A stretch of DNA of 64,000 nt from Coprobacter fastidiosus (GTDB taxonomy: Bacteria; Bacteroidota; Bacteroidia; Bacteroidales; Coprobacteraceae): contig NZ_AP028032.1 of NCBI RefSeq assembly GCF_030296935.1, forward strand, positions 1,550,001 to 1,614,000, written 5' to 3'. Below the pieces are notes generated by a model, which did no database searches, had not been told where the DNA came from, and worked only from the letters and a program-made list of their open reading frames with translations. The first letter of the stretch is position 1. Each line of letters starts with the position of its first letter. Shown here piece by piece: positions 17,307 to 27,356 of the stretch. Both the position numbers and the translations under genes were made by a program.

Positions 17307-18479
17307 TTATCTTTTCTTTATTTTCCAACTTTCTCGTTTATCTCCGATAATAACGGTAATGATAAACTCCGTTTCAGAATATCGGTCATAATCTATATCC
17401 GAGACATAATATCCCGGCTCTACGGTTCGCGGCGATTCATGATAAAGTACCGTTCCTGACATATTGGCAAGCAATATCTCCATCCTCGAGGATCGATTAA
17501 GGCCGGCATAAACTGTAGCCCTATTGCCGACCGGATCTATTTTACATGAGAGAGAAAACAGATCAGACATATCTGACAACGCTCCGGAACGTTCGGAGCA
17601 CCCTTGGTATTTTTTGTCTGATAAAAATATTCGCTCCCTGACCTGCTCATTCTCCGAATCTCTGTCAAGCGACCTTTGCTCTTCAAGAGAATATAGCATA
17701 CTGATAAAAAAATGTCGCACCGACTTACTTTTCCAATCAATCGTATTTTCAATGGTTTCCAATACCGGATAACGATATCCCGGCAAATACCACCGATATG
17801 TATCGACTTGCCATATAACACTATCAGCAGTCAACCGATCTCCGATCGAAGAAACCGTAAATAAAGAATCTTGCCGGCCGAATATGTCAAAATCGATAAA
17901 CCGCAAACCCACACGCTCTTTACTATGTAATCGAATTACATTTCGAAGCGTATCTTCTCCCGGCAGAAACAATATACCCGACGCATCAGCAACCGTCTCG
18001 GAATAACCGTATGATTTGAGAGAATAAACATGGGAATATCCTCCGTTTCCTATAAAGGGAGAAGCTATCGTATCTCCGTAATAGAAAGGAAAACGAAGCA
18101 CAGGCACAGGTGACACAAAACACATCTTTGTCACAGGATTTTCATAACCTAAGAACAAAAGAGAATCCCCTGACAACCTATATTTATATGCTGTTTTATT
18201 TCGATACATACAAAGAATCGAGTCTAATCTTCCTTTATAAAACACACGTTTCTCGACATCTAAATATTCCAAATCCCGAAAATCCCATGTAACATTAGTT
18301 CCACTGTCTCCCGGAGCACAAAAAGTCACCTGCTGCATAATTAAAGTATCTCTATCTCGAGGTAAAGAAGTCTCCATCAATAATGACGACTGAGCCTTGA
18401 GTCCGATAAAGTTACCGGAAAGGAAAAGAATAAAAAACACTAAATAAGATTTCATATTCATGTACCGATTTAAGATCAA
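17307..18479 (-). CDS. Secreted protein with T9SS-type-A-like C-terminal domain
   Basis: This protein of up to 390 aa has a Sec signal at MKSYLVFFILFLSGNFIGLK, with alternative starts at 18479, 18461 and 18455. The body is unassigned and beta-rich. The last ~75 residues (MEILLANMSGTVLYHE ... GYYVSDIDYD ... TVIIGDKRESWKIKKR) resemble the type IX secretion sorting domain: short beta strands, G-Y-Y, basic end. It precedes the shell protein in the same direction, so it may be an accessory surface protein of the Rhs operon. Confidence 0.6.
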   Translation of the reverse strand: MILNRYMNMKSYLVFFILFLSGNFIGLKAQSSLLMETSLPRDRDTLIMQQVTFCAPGDSGTNVTWDFRDLEYLDVEKRVFYKGRLDSILCMYRNKTAYKYRLSGDSLLFLGYENPVTKMCFVSPVPVLRFPFYYGDTIASPFIGNGGYSHVYSLKSYGYSETVADASGILFLPGEDTLRNVIRLHSKERVGLRFIDFDIFGRQDSLFTVSSIGDRLTADSVIWQVDTYRWYLPGYRYPVLETIENTIDWKSKSVRHFFISMLYSLEEQRSLDRDSENEQVRERIFLSDKKYQGCSERSGALSDMSDLFSLSCKIDPVGNRATVYAGLNRSSRMEILLANMSGTVLYHESPRTVEPGYYVSDIDYDRYSETEFIITVIIGDKRESWKIKKR

Positions 18480-18890
18480 AAAAAATTATACTACGCTATA
18501 TCACCCTACATTTTATAAGAATTTATCTTTATCTCTAAAAGAAACTTTCTATTGCAACAAGAATAACAAGTTAAAGAAATATTTTTATAAAGTCTAAATT
18601 GGTCCTAACCAAACAAAATTTCACTCTCACAATTCTCCATATTCAGTATTCTTTCAAAACAAAAACACTCTTAAATAAAAATAAGATGTATAAAATTATA
18701 TACTTATATCATTAAATCAAAAATTTTCATTCTGTTTAAAAACATATATTCACAATTTCATAATTTGCCTAATAGCTTGTCTAAACCCCAATATTATTTT
18801 TGTAAATTCTGAAAAAATCGAAATCGCACAAAAAAACGGAACGACAACTCTGCCATCCCGTTTCATCACGAATCTCTTCAAACAAAAGAC
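18480..18890. other. Intergenic AT-rich stretch
   Basis: This 411-bp gap separates the Rhs operon start from the nucleoside deaminase gene end. It is AT-rich with no convincing ORF or repeat. The only structure seen is the hairpin at 18830-18863. It should contain the promoter of the Rhs operon on the minus strand, but no convincing TTTG/TAxxTTTG pair was found. Confidence 0.5.
18830..18863 (-). terminator. Probable terminator of the deaminase gene
   Basis: On the minus strand an AAACGGGA / TTCCGTTT stem (one G-U pair) with a ~17-base loop is followed by a T run. It lies ~30 bases past the deaminase stop at 18891. Confidence 0.5.
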
Positions 18891-19460
18891 TCAATATTCT
18901 ATTTTATCCGCTTTTATATTCCACATTTCAAAAGCTTTTATCGCCTCATTCCGCAACAAAGTCTCAGAAGGAAGCTTACGATCTGCAGGTTTTAATTCAA
19001 GCTCATCATAAATAAACGAATCATCAAATCCTATATCCTTAGCATCGGTTTTCGTATTGGCATAATACATTTTATCGAGTCGAGCCCAATAAATCGCACC
19101 CAGACACATAGGACAAGGTTCGCATGACGTGTATATTTCACAGCCGCTCAAATTGAACCGACCCAATTTTCCGGCAGCTTCACGTATCGCACTCACCTCA
19201 GCATGAGCGGTAGGATCATTGGATGCCGTAACTCGATTCACTCCTCTTGCAATAATTTCTCCGTCTTTTACAATCACCGCACCGAAAGGACCTCCTCCAT
19301 TTTTCACATTCTCAATAGAAAGCGCTATCGCTTCCCGCATAAAATCATCTTTTGTCGCCATATTATGATCTTTGTTATTTTGTTTACAACCTGATAAAAA
19401 AAGCCCGCAGATCACAAGCAGTGAACAAAGGGCTTTTACAAATATATCATTTCTTTTCAT
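18891..19460 (-). CDS. Nucleoside deaminase with lipoprotein signal
   Basis: This member of the cytidine/guanine deaminase-like family hydrolyses an amino group from a base or nucleoside using zinc. HAE at 86-88 gives the zinc His and catalytic Glu, and PCPMC at 115-119 gives the two zinc Cys. The C-terminus resembles guanine deaminases. Unusually, residues 1-25 form a lipoprotein signal ending FLSGC (Cys25). A conventional cytosolic start exists at Met34 (19361). If the long form is used, the enzyme would be membrane-anchored. The substrate is not determined. Confidence 0.8.
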   Translation of the reverse strand: MKRNDIFVKALCSLLVICGLFLSGCKQNNKDHNMATKDDFMREAIALSIENVKNGGGPFGAVIVKDGEIIARGVNRVTASNDPTAHAEVSAIREAAGKLGRFNLSGCEIYTSCEPCPMCLGAIYWARLDKMYYANTKTDAKDIGFDDSFIYDELELKPADRKLPSETLLRNEAIKAFEMWNIKADKIEY

Positions 19461-19516
19461 GACAATATATTATTTAACGTAATTTAGAAGCAGGTTAAGA
19501 GCCTACAGACAACACC

Positions 19517-20122
19517 TTAACTGTTCTCCAGCGAATCGTTTATACTCCCGATATAATCGAGTAATTCCGTTCTTCCTTGCTTTTTCTCCGAAGAAGTATA
19601 AAATACCGGGGGAAGTTTTTCCCAATCTTCAAGCAAACGTTTCTTATAAGCCTCGACATTTTCCTTAAAACGTACAGGTCCTAATTTATCGGCTTTGGTA
19701 AATACTATGCAAAAGGGTATTTCGTTCTCTCCGAGCCATTCTAAAAACTCGACATCGATTTTCTGCGGTTCATGTCGGCAGTCTATCAAAACAAACAGGC
19801 AAGTCATCTCATAACGGTTCAGGATATAGCTCTCTATAATGCTGCGTATTTTTTCTCGTCCTTCTTTACCGCGCTGTGCATATCCGTATCCCGGGAGATC
19901 GACCAAATACCAAGCATCGTTGATCAGAAAATGGTTGATAAGCTGCGTTTTACCGGGCATAGAGGAAGTCATCGCCAGCCCTTTTTTATTGGTAAGCATG
20001 TTGATCAACGACGATTTTCCTACATTAGAACGACCTATAAAGGCATATTCCGGTAAATTTCCCGAAGGACACTTCGTTACATCAGTATTACTTATTATAA
20101 AACGTGCACTTTTTATCTCCAT
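19517..20122 (-). CDS. engB: Ribosome biogenesis GTPase EngB/YsxC
   Basis: This EngB family GTPase is needed for large ribosomal subunit assembly. The start at MEIKSARFI gives 201 aa, normal for the family. Motifs are G1 GRSNVGKSS (30-38), Thr in MPGKTQ (G2), G3 DLPG (75-78), G4 TKAD (142-145) and G5-like TSSEKKQG. It is divergent from fbp, and a TATATTTG box lies ~33 bases upstream. Confidence 0.93.
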   Translation of the reverse strand: MEIKSARFIISNTDVTKCPSGNLPEYAFIGRSNVGKSSLINMLTNKKGLAMTSSMPGKTQLINHFLINDAWYLVDLPGYGYAQRGKEGREKIRSIIESYILNRYEMTCLFVLIDCRHEPQKIDVEFLEWLGENEIPFCIVFTKADKLGPVRFKENVEAYKKRLLEDWEKLPPVFYTSSEKKQGRTELLDYIGSINDSLENS

Positions 20123-20154
20123 AATCATTTTAGTTAATCGACAGTTATTATGAC

Positions 20155-20162
20155 AAATATAA
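20155..20162 (-). promoter_or_regulatory. Bacteroidota -7 box for engB
   Basis: TATATTTG on the minus strand fits the TAxxTTTG -7 consensus. No clear TTTG -33 box was seen. Confidence 0.35.
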
Positions 20163-20235
20163 GGATTATCTGCCGATAATCTTGCCCGGATCTAAAAAAA
20201 AGGCTATTTTTGAATTACTAAACCTATTGCTTTAC

Positions 20236-22236
20236 ATGGAAAATTATGATCCTATGAACAATATATCTGTAGAGACCGCATTGCAAGACCTGCGATATTT
20301 ACAACTGCTTTCAAAACAATTCCCGACCATATCGGACGCATGTACCGAGATCATCAATCTGGAAGCGATTCTGAATTTACCAAAAGGAACAGAGCATTTC
20401 TTGACAGACATACACGGAGAATATGAAGCTTTCCAACATGTTCTGAAAAACGCATCAGGAACAGTACGTCGTAAAGTCGACGAAATTTTTGGACAAACTC
20501 TTCGGGAGAGCGAAAAAAAAGAGTTATGTACACTCATCTATTACCCCGATCATAAGTTGGAGCTGATAAAATCCCATGAACCGGACATGGAAGATTGGTA
20601 CAAAATCACGCTTCACCAACTGATCAGAGTATGTCAAAATGTTTCTTCGAAATATACCCGATCGAAAGTAAGGAAGGCTCTCCCTACAGAATTTTCCTAT
20701 ATTTTACAGGAATTGCTGCATGAATCGCAGATAGACCCGAACAAACAGGCTTATGTAAACGGTATCATCTCGTCTATCATATCGACAGGGCGAGCTGATT
20801 GTTTTATCATCGCCATGTGCAACCTCATACAACGACTCACGATAGACACATTGCATATCGTAGGCGACATATATGACCGAGGACCGGGGGCTCATATTAT
20901 CATGGATACATTATGTAATTATCATAATTTCGATATACAATGGGGCAATCACGATATATTATGGATGGGGGCTGCATCGGGTAACATGTGCTGTATCGCC
21001 AACGTCGTAAGAATGGCAATGCGTTATGGAAACCTGACTACGATCGAAGACGGGTACGGAATAAACCTGCTGCCATTGGCGACATTCGCCATAGAACGTT
21101 ATAAAGATGACCCTTGCTCGCTTTTCATGCCTAAAGTAGGGACAGATAACGTACATAGCGAAAAGACCCAAAAACTGATCGCTCAAATGCATAAAGCAAT
21201 TACGATCATACAGTTTAAACTGGAGGCTCAACTCATCAAAGCTCATCCTGAATATAATATGGATAATCGACTGTTGCTCGACAAGATCGACTATAAACAG
21301 GGGAAATTGATTCTGTATGGAAAAGAATATCCTTTAACGGACACTTATTTCCCGACTATCAATCCTAAAGATCCTTATAAACTTACCGATGAAGAGCAAG
21401 AACTGATGCGTCGATTACGTTACTCTTTTGTCAATAGCGAAAAACTGAGAAAACACATGCGATGCCTGTTTTCTTACGGAAGCATATATCTGGTACGCAA
21501 CTCTAATCTGCTGTATCATGCCTCTATACCGTTGAATGCCGATGGATCTTTTAAAGAGATAACGATACGAGACAAAAAATATAAGGGAAAAGCATTACTC
21601 GATCGGATAGACCAAATAATACGAATCGCTTATTTTGATGAAGAGGGTTCTGAAGAGAAAAAATTTGCACGGGATTATATGTGGTATCTCTGGTGCGGAG
21701 AAGATGCACCTCCATTCGACAAAGACAAAATGGCGACGTTCGAACGCTACTTTACCGATGATAAAGAGCTTTGGAAAGAGAAAAAGGGATATTATTATAC
21801 ATTAAGGAATGAAGAGCGTGTCTGCGACATGATACTGAAAGAATTCGGAATAAATGACATTCATTCCCATATTATCAACGGACATGTTCCGGTAAAAACG
21901 ATCAAAGGAGAAAAACCGGTAAAAGCCGGCGGAAAATTGTTGGTAATCGACGGAGGCTTTTCAAAAGCTTACCAACCGGAAACCGGAATCGCAGGCTATA
22001 CGTTGATTTTTCACTCGCGAGGATTACAACTGACACAACATGAACCTTTTCAGTCAGCACAAAAAGCAATAGAAGAAGGTATCGATATTATTTCGACCAG
22101 TTTTATCCTCGAACTCAGTTCGCAACGAATGATGGTACGCGACACCGATATAGGAAAAGAACTCGAAACTCAGATAAAAGATTTAAAAAAATTATTGACC
22201 GCCTACCGTAACGGCTTTATTAAAGAAAAATCTTAA
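20236..22236 (+). CDS. fbp: Fructose-1,6-bisphosphatase class III
   Basis: This gluconeogenic enzyme hydrolyses fructose-1,6-bisphosphate. The start at MENYDP gives 666 aa; a longer frame begins at 20182 and Met at 20254 is also possible. The metallophosphatase motifs are TDIHGEYEAF (57-66), GDIYDRGPG and GNHDILWMGAASG, with a later NGHVPVKTIKGE. This is the normal size and layout of the Firmicutes/Bacteroidota class III enzyme. It stands alone between engB and recR. Confidence 0.93.
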   Translation: MENYDPMNNISVETALQDLRYLQLLSKQFPTISDACTEIINLEAILNLPKGTEHFLTDIHGEYEAFQHVLKNASGTVRRKVDEIFGQTLRESEKKELCTLIYYPDHKLELIKSHEPDMEDWYKITLHQLIRVCQNVSSKYTRSKVRKALPTEFSYILQELLHESQIDPNKQAYVNGIISSIISTGRADCFIIAMCNLIQRLTIDTLHIVGDIYDRGPGAHIIMDTLCNYHNFDIQWGNHDILWMGAASGNMCCIANVVRMAMRYGNLTTIEDGYGINLLPLATFAIERYKDDPCSLFMPKVGTDNVHSEKTQKLIAQMHKAITIIQFKLEAQLIKAHPEYNMDNRLLLDKIDYKQGKLILYGKEYPLTDTYFPTINPKDPYKLTDEEQELMRRLRYSFVNSEKLRKHMRCLFSYGSIYLVRNSNLLYHASIPLNADGSFKEITIRDKKYKGKALLDRIDQIIRIAYFDEEGSEEKKFARDYMWYLWCGEDAPPFDKDKMATFERYFTDDKELWKEKKGYYYTLRNEERVCDMILKEFGINDIHSHIINGHVPVKTIKGEKPVKAGGKLLVIDGGFSKAYQPETGIAGYTLIFHSRGLQLTQHEPFQSAQKAIEEGIDIISTSFILELSSQRMMVRDTDIGKELETQIKDLKKLLTAYRNGFIKEKS

Positions 22237-22353
22237 TTTCGTAGCAAAAATATTTTTTAATATCGAGTCTCTTTTAAGACTGTTTTCATTTCGGTCATCA
22301 CAAAAACAGTATTATTCATAGAGAATCAGACAAACACAAAAAACAATATTCAG

Positions 22354-22977
22354 ATGAATCAACCTTACTCTTCTGCATTACTTGAAAATGCGGTAAATGA
22401 GTTTGCCAAACTACCGGGTATCGGAAGAAAAACTGCCTTGCGGTTAGTATTACACCTGCTCCGGCAGGAAGAGCTTTCAGTAGAAAATTTCGGAAATGCC
22501 ATTATAAAACTTCGTAAAGAGATAAAATATTGTCACGTATGTCATAATATTTCCGACTCGGATACTTGCTCATTATGCTCCGACCCCAACCGGGACGATT
22601 CTATCATTTGTGTCGTAGAGAATATCAAAGAAGTGATGGTAATTGAAAATACCCATCAATTCAAAGGACGGTATCACGTTTTAGGCGGTGTCATTTCTCC
22701 CATGGACGGGATCGGTCCCTCAGATTTGGAAATAGACAGTCTGGTAAAACGGGTATCGGAAGGAGGGATACAGGAAATTATTCTTGCCCTCAGCGCTACG
22801 ATGGAAGGAGACACGACCAATTTTTATATTTTCAGAAAACTCGCTCCTCACAACATAAAAATTTCTATTTTAGCACGGGGTGTATCGGTCGGTGACGAAC
22901 TGGAATATACTGATGAAATCACTCTCGGCAGATCTATTATTAACAGAATGCCGTTTAATGAGACATTCAAACCATAA
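22354..22977 (+). CDS. recR: Recombination mediator RecR
   Basis: RecR loads RecA at gaps with RecO and RecF. This 207-aa protein has a helix-hairpin-helix at [12 protein letters not shown] (20-31), a zinc finger with Cys60, Cys63, Cys72 and Cys75, a Toprim core ([14 protein letters not shown]) and a C-terminal GRSIINR segment. Length and order are standard. Confidence 0.95.
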   Translation: MNQPYSSALLENAVNEFAKLPGIGRKTALRLVLHLLRQEELSVENFGNAIIKLRKEIKYCHVCHNISDSDTCSLCSDPNRDDSIICVVENIKEVMVIENTHQFKGRYHVLGGVISPMDGIGPSDLEIDSLVKRVSEGGIQEIILALSATMEGDTTNFYIFRKLAPHNIKISILARGVSVGDELEYTDEITLGRSIINRMPFNETFKP

Positions 22978-23054
22978 AAAAACGGGATATAAATATACGA
23001 AATACCGTCAATAGATCGTTTATATATATTGAATTTATCGCTAAATTAAGGTCC

Positions 23055-24491
23055 ATGAAATTAACATTCTTAGTTCCACCTGTATTAGACCATAATAAAC
23101 CAGCCGAACGAACTGCGGGGTGCACCCGTATCGTGTATGCTGCACCGAATATATACGAATTGACCGTTGTCGCAGTCTTAGAACAAGAAGGATATACTCC
23201 GATATATAGAGACTTTGTCTATTACAAAACCTCACGAAAAAAATTCGAAAAGTTCCTTAAAGAAGACGACAGCGATATTTATTATATCTGGACTGTAAAT
23301 CTGTCAATAGAGAACGATTTGATCGCATTATCCCTGATCCGGAAATATCGGCCGGACGCCTTTGTCGTGTTTATGGGTCCTGGACCTACTTATTTTACAG
23401 ATCGCTTTTTTACAGATGAAAAAGTCGTTATCGTCAGAGGAGAACCGGAAGTCATTGTAAAAGAATGGACAAATGCTTTACGAGATGGAACAGACTGGAA
23501 ACTGACCGAAGGCATCTCATATTTGGAAAACGGGAAAATCATACACAACAAATTCCATTTGTTATTAAAAGACTTAGATTCTCTTCCTTTTCCTGCACGC
23601 CATCATATTGCAGATCGGGATTATCACAATCCCAAATTAAAAATATCACCTTATACGACAGCAATCACTTCACGAAACTGTCCTTATCAGTGCATTTACT
23701 GCGTACCGAGCTCGTTAACTTTCGCTCGGGAAATAGAGAACCGCCGGGAATTTAAAAAGAAGCCGTTTATCTCTTTTCGCTCAATAGAGAGCATTGAAAA
23801 AGAGATGAAGATATTGCACGAACAAGGATATACTGCTATTGGATTTATGGACGACAACTTCATTTGGAATGAAGAAAGAACACTGGCAATCTGTAATATT
23901 ATGCATAAATACGGCTTTTCATGGGGATGTCAAGCCCGAGTAGATGCGATTACCGACACAATAGCTCGAGCTTTAGGTATGTCGGGCTGTAAATATGTTG
24001 ATTTAGGCGTAGAATCATTCAATGAAGATATTCTTAAATTCATTAAAAAAGGAATTACACAAAAACAGATATATGACGCAATCGGGTATCTAAAAAAGTA
24101 TAATGTTCCGGTCAAGCTGAATATTCTAATCGGGACAAGTCCGTTAGAAACCAAAGAAACTCTTAAAGATACTTTACGACGAGCAAAAAAACTGAAAGTC
24201 GATCAGATTATGTTCAACATCGTATCCCCTTTTCCCGGTACGGAATTTTATGCTATGGCAAAAGAAAACGGATGGATTAAAGGTGGAGAATATATCCCTA
24301 CCGATGTTCAACGAGAGTCAATATTAAATTATCCTCATCTTTCATCTCACGAAATGGAAAGGATATTATTCCGGAGCAATTTGAAATATTTCTTTTCATA
24401 CTATTTTATTTCGACACAACTCAGACGCTTCACTTCGGTCAAAGAATTTTCATATGCTCTAAGAGCCTTAAAAATAAAATTATTCGGATAA
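23055..24491 (+). CDS. B12-binding-domain radical SAM protein
   Basis: This 478-aa protein has an N-terminal Rossmann-like B12-binding-type region (to ~150) and a radical SAM core with C209xxxC213xxC216 binding the 4Fe-4S cluster. The AdoMet-binding strand GFMDDNFIW and GVESFNEDIL follow. No DxHxxG B12 motif was seen, so cobalamin binding is uncertain. It is followed 8 bases later by a GT2 gene and then a GNAT gene, suggesting a small operon modifying a glycan or lipid. The substrate is unknown. Confidence 0.85.
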   Translation: MKLTFLVPPVLDHNKPAERTAGCTRIVYAAPNIYELTVVAVLEQEGYTPIYRDFVYYKTSRKKFEKFLKEDDSDIYYIWTVNLSIENDLIALSLIRKYRPDAFVVFMGPGPTYFTDRFFTDEKVVIVRGEPEVIVKEWTNALRDGTDWKLTEGISYLENGKIIHNKFHLLLKDLDSLPFPARHHIADRDYHNPKLKISPYTTAITSRNCPYQCIYCVPSSLTFAREIENRREFKKKPFISFRSIESIEKEMKILHEQGYTAIGFMDDNFIWNEERTLAICNIMHKYGFSWGCQARVDAITDTIARALGMSGCKYVDLGVESFNEDILKFIKKGITQKQIYDAIGYLKKYNVPVKLNILIGTSPLETKETLKDTLRRAKKLKVDQIMFNIVSPFPGTEFYAMAKENGWIKGGEYIPTDVQRESILNYPHLSSHEMERILFRSNLKYFFSYYFISTQLRRFTSVKEFSYALRALKIKLFG

Positions 24492-24499
24492 TAGTCTTT

Positions 24500-25249
24500 A
24501 TGCGGTTATCAATCATCCTCATATCTTGGAATTCTCTGGTACATCTTAAAGAGTGCCTTGCATCTCTTTCATATACACTGCAGAAAGAAGATATCGAGAT
24601 CATCTGGGTAGATAACGGATCAACAGACGGTGCATCACGATATGTTAAGGAAAACTATCCTCAAATACAGACGGTCACACTTCCCTATAACCAAGGTGTA
24701 GCATACGCCCGTAACCGGGGAATAGAAAAAGCATCGGGCAAATATATTCTGCTCCTCGATGATGACACTATCGCTAACGAGAATGCTATATACGGCATGG
24801 TTGCTTATATGGACTTTCATCCCGAAACAGGAATCTGCGGTTGCAAACTGACAAATACACAAAAAGAAACTCAAAAAAGCGATAAGGAATATCCGGGACT
24901 CGGTATAAAATTCAAAAACATTTTTTACACTTTTATACGAAGAAAAAATAAAGAGATTTTTCATACAGTTGAATATGAGCCGGAATATTTAATCGGAGCT
25001 TGTCAAATGATCCGTCGTGAAGTACTTGATTTGACAGGTCTTTTGGATGAAAATATTTTTTACGGTCCGGAAGATGCAGATTTTTGTATACGAGTACGGA
25101 ATAATGGCTTCAAAATCATCTATCTACCCCAATTTTCAATTATCCATCATTGGAAACGGGTAACCAACCGAAAAATTTTTTCAAAATTGGCATGCCGGCA
25201 TATTCAGGCACTCCTCTATTTCTACAAAAAACATCACCGTTATCTTTAA
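24500..25249 (+). CDS. Family 2 glycosyltransferase
   Basis: This 249-aa GT-A fold transferase has an N-terminal LSIILISWNSLVHLKECLAS, VDNGSTDG (38-44), DDD at 87-89 for metal and nucleotide-sugar binding, and a C-terminal GPEDADFCIRVRNNG motif typical of rhamnosyltransferase-like GT2 enzymes. It starts 8 bases after the radical SAM gene and is probably co-transcribed. Donor and acceptor are unknown. Confidence 0.88.
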   Translation: MRLSIILISWNSLVHLKECLASLSYTLQKEDIEIIWVDNGSTDGASRYVKENYPQIQTVTLPYNQGVAYARNRGIEKASGKYILLLDDDTIANENAIYGMVAYMDFHPETGICGCKLTNTQKETQKSDKEYPGLGIKFKNIFYTFIRRKNKEIFHTVEYEPEYLIGACQMIRREVLDLTGLLDENIFYGPEDADFCIRVRNNGFKIIYLPQFSIIHHWKRVTNRKIFSKLACRHIQALLYFYKKHHRYL

Positions 25250-25261
25250 ACTGTAAAAAGT

Positions 25262-25783
25262 ATGTCATACCTATCCGGAACAAATATCTATTTACGAGCT
25301 ATCGAACCCGAAGATCTCGACATTTTATATCAATGGGAAAACGACTCTTCTCTATGGGTTCATGGATGTACATTAGCTCCATTCTCAAAATTCACTCTTC
25401 GTGAATATATTCAAAACAGTTGTTACGATATTTATCAGACCCGACAACTACGAATGATGATTACTTTAAAAAAAACGAACGAAACAATCGGAATGGTAGA
25501 TTTGTTCGAGATCGACCCACATCACGAAAGAGGAGCGGTAGGTATTCTTATAGCGCCGGATCATCAAAGGAAAGGTTTCGGCAATGAAGCTTTGCAACTA
25601 ATGTGTTCATACGCTTTCGGTTTTTTGCATCTGCACCAACTTTATGCCCACATCCTTCAAGAAAATAAAAACAGTTTGAAACTCTTTTCTGAAAACGGTT
25701 TCATATCTTGCGGACTTTTTAAAGAATGGGTAAAAACTGAAAACGGATATAAAAACGTAGTTGTCATGCAACGGATCAATTGA
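25262..25783 (+). CDS. GNAT N-acetyltransferase (RimL/SpeG-like)
   Basis: This 173-aa protein has an N-terminal YLRAIEPEDLDILYQWEND, a beta-bulge GAVGILIAPDHQRKGFGNEA carrying the acetyl-CoA loop (QRKGFG), and NxxSLKLFSENGF. It resembles RimL or spermidine acetyltransferases. It follows the GT2 gene by 12 bases and its 3' end overlaps yqgE convergently by 8 bases. The substrate is unknown. Confidence 0.85.
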   Translation: MSYLSGTNIYLRAIEPEDLDILYQWENDSSLWVHGCTLAPFSKFTLREYIQNSCYDIYQTRQLRMMITLKKTNETIGMVDLFEIDPHHERGAVGILIAPDHQRKGFGNEALQLMCSYAFGFLHLHQLYAHILQENKNSLKLFSENGFISCGLFKEWVKTENGYKNVVVMQRIN

Positions 25784-26375
25784 GAATAGGCAAACGAGGA
25801 TATTTGAGCCATGATTTATAATCTTCTCCTAAATCTACGACAGCTTTACGCCAACTCTGTTCCCCATCACCGCAAATACAAAATAAAGGCGATACTTTTT
25901 CGGATACGATCCAAAAAATATTGGCAATCTCATCTATTAATTGCCCGGCCTCCCAACCGCTATACCCTAAAAAGAATTTTATATGCCCCTCTACGGTATT
26001 TCCACTTCTTATATAAGACAATATCACATCTATATCACCTCCGATATATAATCCTTCAGCTATCTCTATCGATCCGGGTACTAATCGCCCCAATGTATGT
26101 ATATAAAACAAATGATCGCTCTCCATAGGCCCTCCGCAAAAGACAGGAATCTCCGGAACATTTTCCAAACCTTCGATTACGGTATTCAACATTAGATTGG
26201 ATGACTTATTAAGAACCAATCCCATACTTCCGATTAACGGGTCATGATCAACCAAGAGAATAACCGACCGCTGGAAATATACCTCATTCAAGCATGGTTC
26301 TGAAACCAGTAAACAACCGGTATAGGGGTCTTTCAAACTACGGTTCACCTGAAATATTTCCGTTCCTAATCTCAT
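25776..26375 (-). CDS. YqgE/AlgH family protein (UPF0301)
   Basis: This ~199-aa member starts at MRLGTEIFQVN. Conserved blocks are GCLLVSEPCLNEVYFQRSVI, GSMGLVLNK, FCGGPMESDHLFYIHT and FLGYSGWEAGQLIDEI. The family is widespread but its biochemical role is not settled. Its stop lies inside the end of the convergent GNAT gene. Confidence 0.92.
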   Translation of the reverse strand: MRLGTEIFQVNRSLKDPYTGCLLVSEPCLNEVYFQRSVILLVDHDPLIGSMGLVLNKSSNLMLNTVIEGLENVPEIPVFCGGPMESDHLFYIHTLGRLVPGSIEIAEGLYIGGDIDVILSYIRSGNTVEGHIKFFLGYSGWEAGQLIDEIANIFWIVSEKVSPLFCICGDGEQSWRKAVVDLGEDYKSWLKYPRLPILN

Positions 26376-26387
26376 CCGTATTACCAA

Positions 26388-26936
26388 TTAATAATCTAAA
26401 GTAAAAAAACTATTCGACAAATCCAAATACTTCCGAAACAAATATTTTCAAATCAGTTATTCCCAACTTCAAAACAAGAAAGAATCAAATAATAAAAGTA
26501 ATCAAAAACACAACCAAGTATCCTCTCGGGGCGTCTGACTATTCTTGTGGATTTCGCTAAAACTTTGCTCGAATAAAATTAGACAGGTTATTAAATTCCG
26601 ATTCTCGTTAAAGTTTAAATTTTATAATTATTCACATATTTACTAAAGTTTATTTATCTTAAAAATAATCATTTATGAATTAAAATCTCGTGCAAATCAG
26701 AAATTAATTTTATAATTTTGTGAATATGATTTTCTTTATTTATTTTTTATATGCACAAAAGATGACAAATTGCTAATATTTATTGTCATAAAATAGTATT
26801 ATCGCTAAAAATACAATGCTTTATTCAAGTACATTTTTAGTTAAAACAAGACTTTAAGAAGAGAAGATCAAATTAATAAGTATTGATGATTTTTATAATT
26901 CATCGGGCATCACATAGGATTTAAAAGTTTGTTTTT
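26388..26936. other. Long AT-rich intergenic region
   Basis: These ~549 bp lie between divergent yqgE and the GNAT/DUF3440/ParB set. They are strongly AT-rich with no ORF. Bases 26560-26600 (AAATTAGACAGGTTATTAAA) resemble the end of the MITE-like repeat family and may be a remnant. A TAATTTTG box near 26711 is a weak promoter candidate. Nothing else was seen. Confidence 0.45.
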
Positions 26937-27356
26937 ATGAAGATAGAAAAATTTTCAGGAACCGATCCCCAGTTATATAAGCTTGTCGCCCCTTTGGTTA
27001 TGAGTCCGGGAATCTTGAGACAAAACAACAATTATCCTTTTAAAACTTCAATACACCACATTTGGTTTGTCACGACCGAAAACAATACTGTTCAAGGATT
27101 CATTCCAGTCGAAATCAAAGCACACAACGTCACAATAGACAACTATTATATTTCGGGAGATAATGCAAAATTGCTTTCCCAAATGATAGACAAAGTTGTA
27201 ACCACTTTCGGAGAAGATTATCCGATATATTCCGTTACACATACCCGACACGTAAATATATTTCAGGAGAAAGGTTTTTCTCCAGTCAAAGAATGGAAAC
27301 TTTATGTAAAAATGGAATGGAAAGGAGATGAAAACAACCCGAAAGAATGTATATGA
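26937..27356 (+). CDS. GNAT-fold-like protein linked to DUF3440
   Basis: This 139-aa protein has a strand pattern and ending (HVNIFQEKGFSPVKEWKLYV) similar to the C-terminal half of acyltransferases, but the canonical acetyl-CoA loop is not evident. Its 3' end overlaps the possible start of the DUF3440 gene by 29 bases, so the three genes 26937-29129 form one operon. The function is unknown. Confidence 0.6.
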   Translation: MKIEKFSGTDPQLYKLVAPLVMSPGILRQNNNYPFKTSIHHIWFVTTENNTVQGFIPVEIKAHNVTIDNYYISGDNAKLLSQMIDKVVTTFGEDYPIYSVTHTRHVNIFQEKGFSPVKEWKLYVKMEWKGDENNPKECI

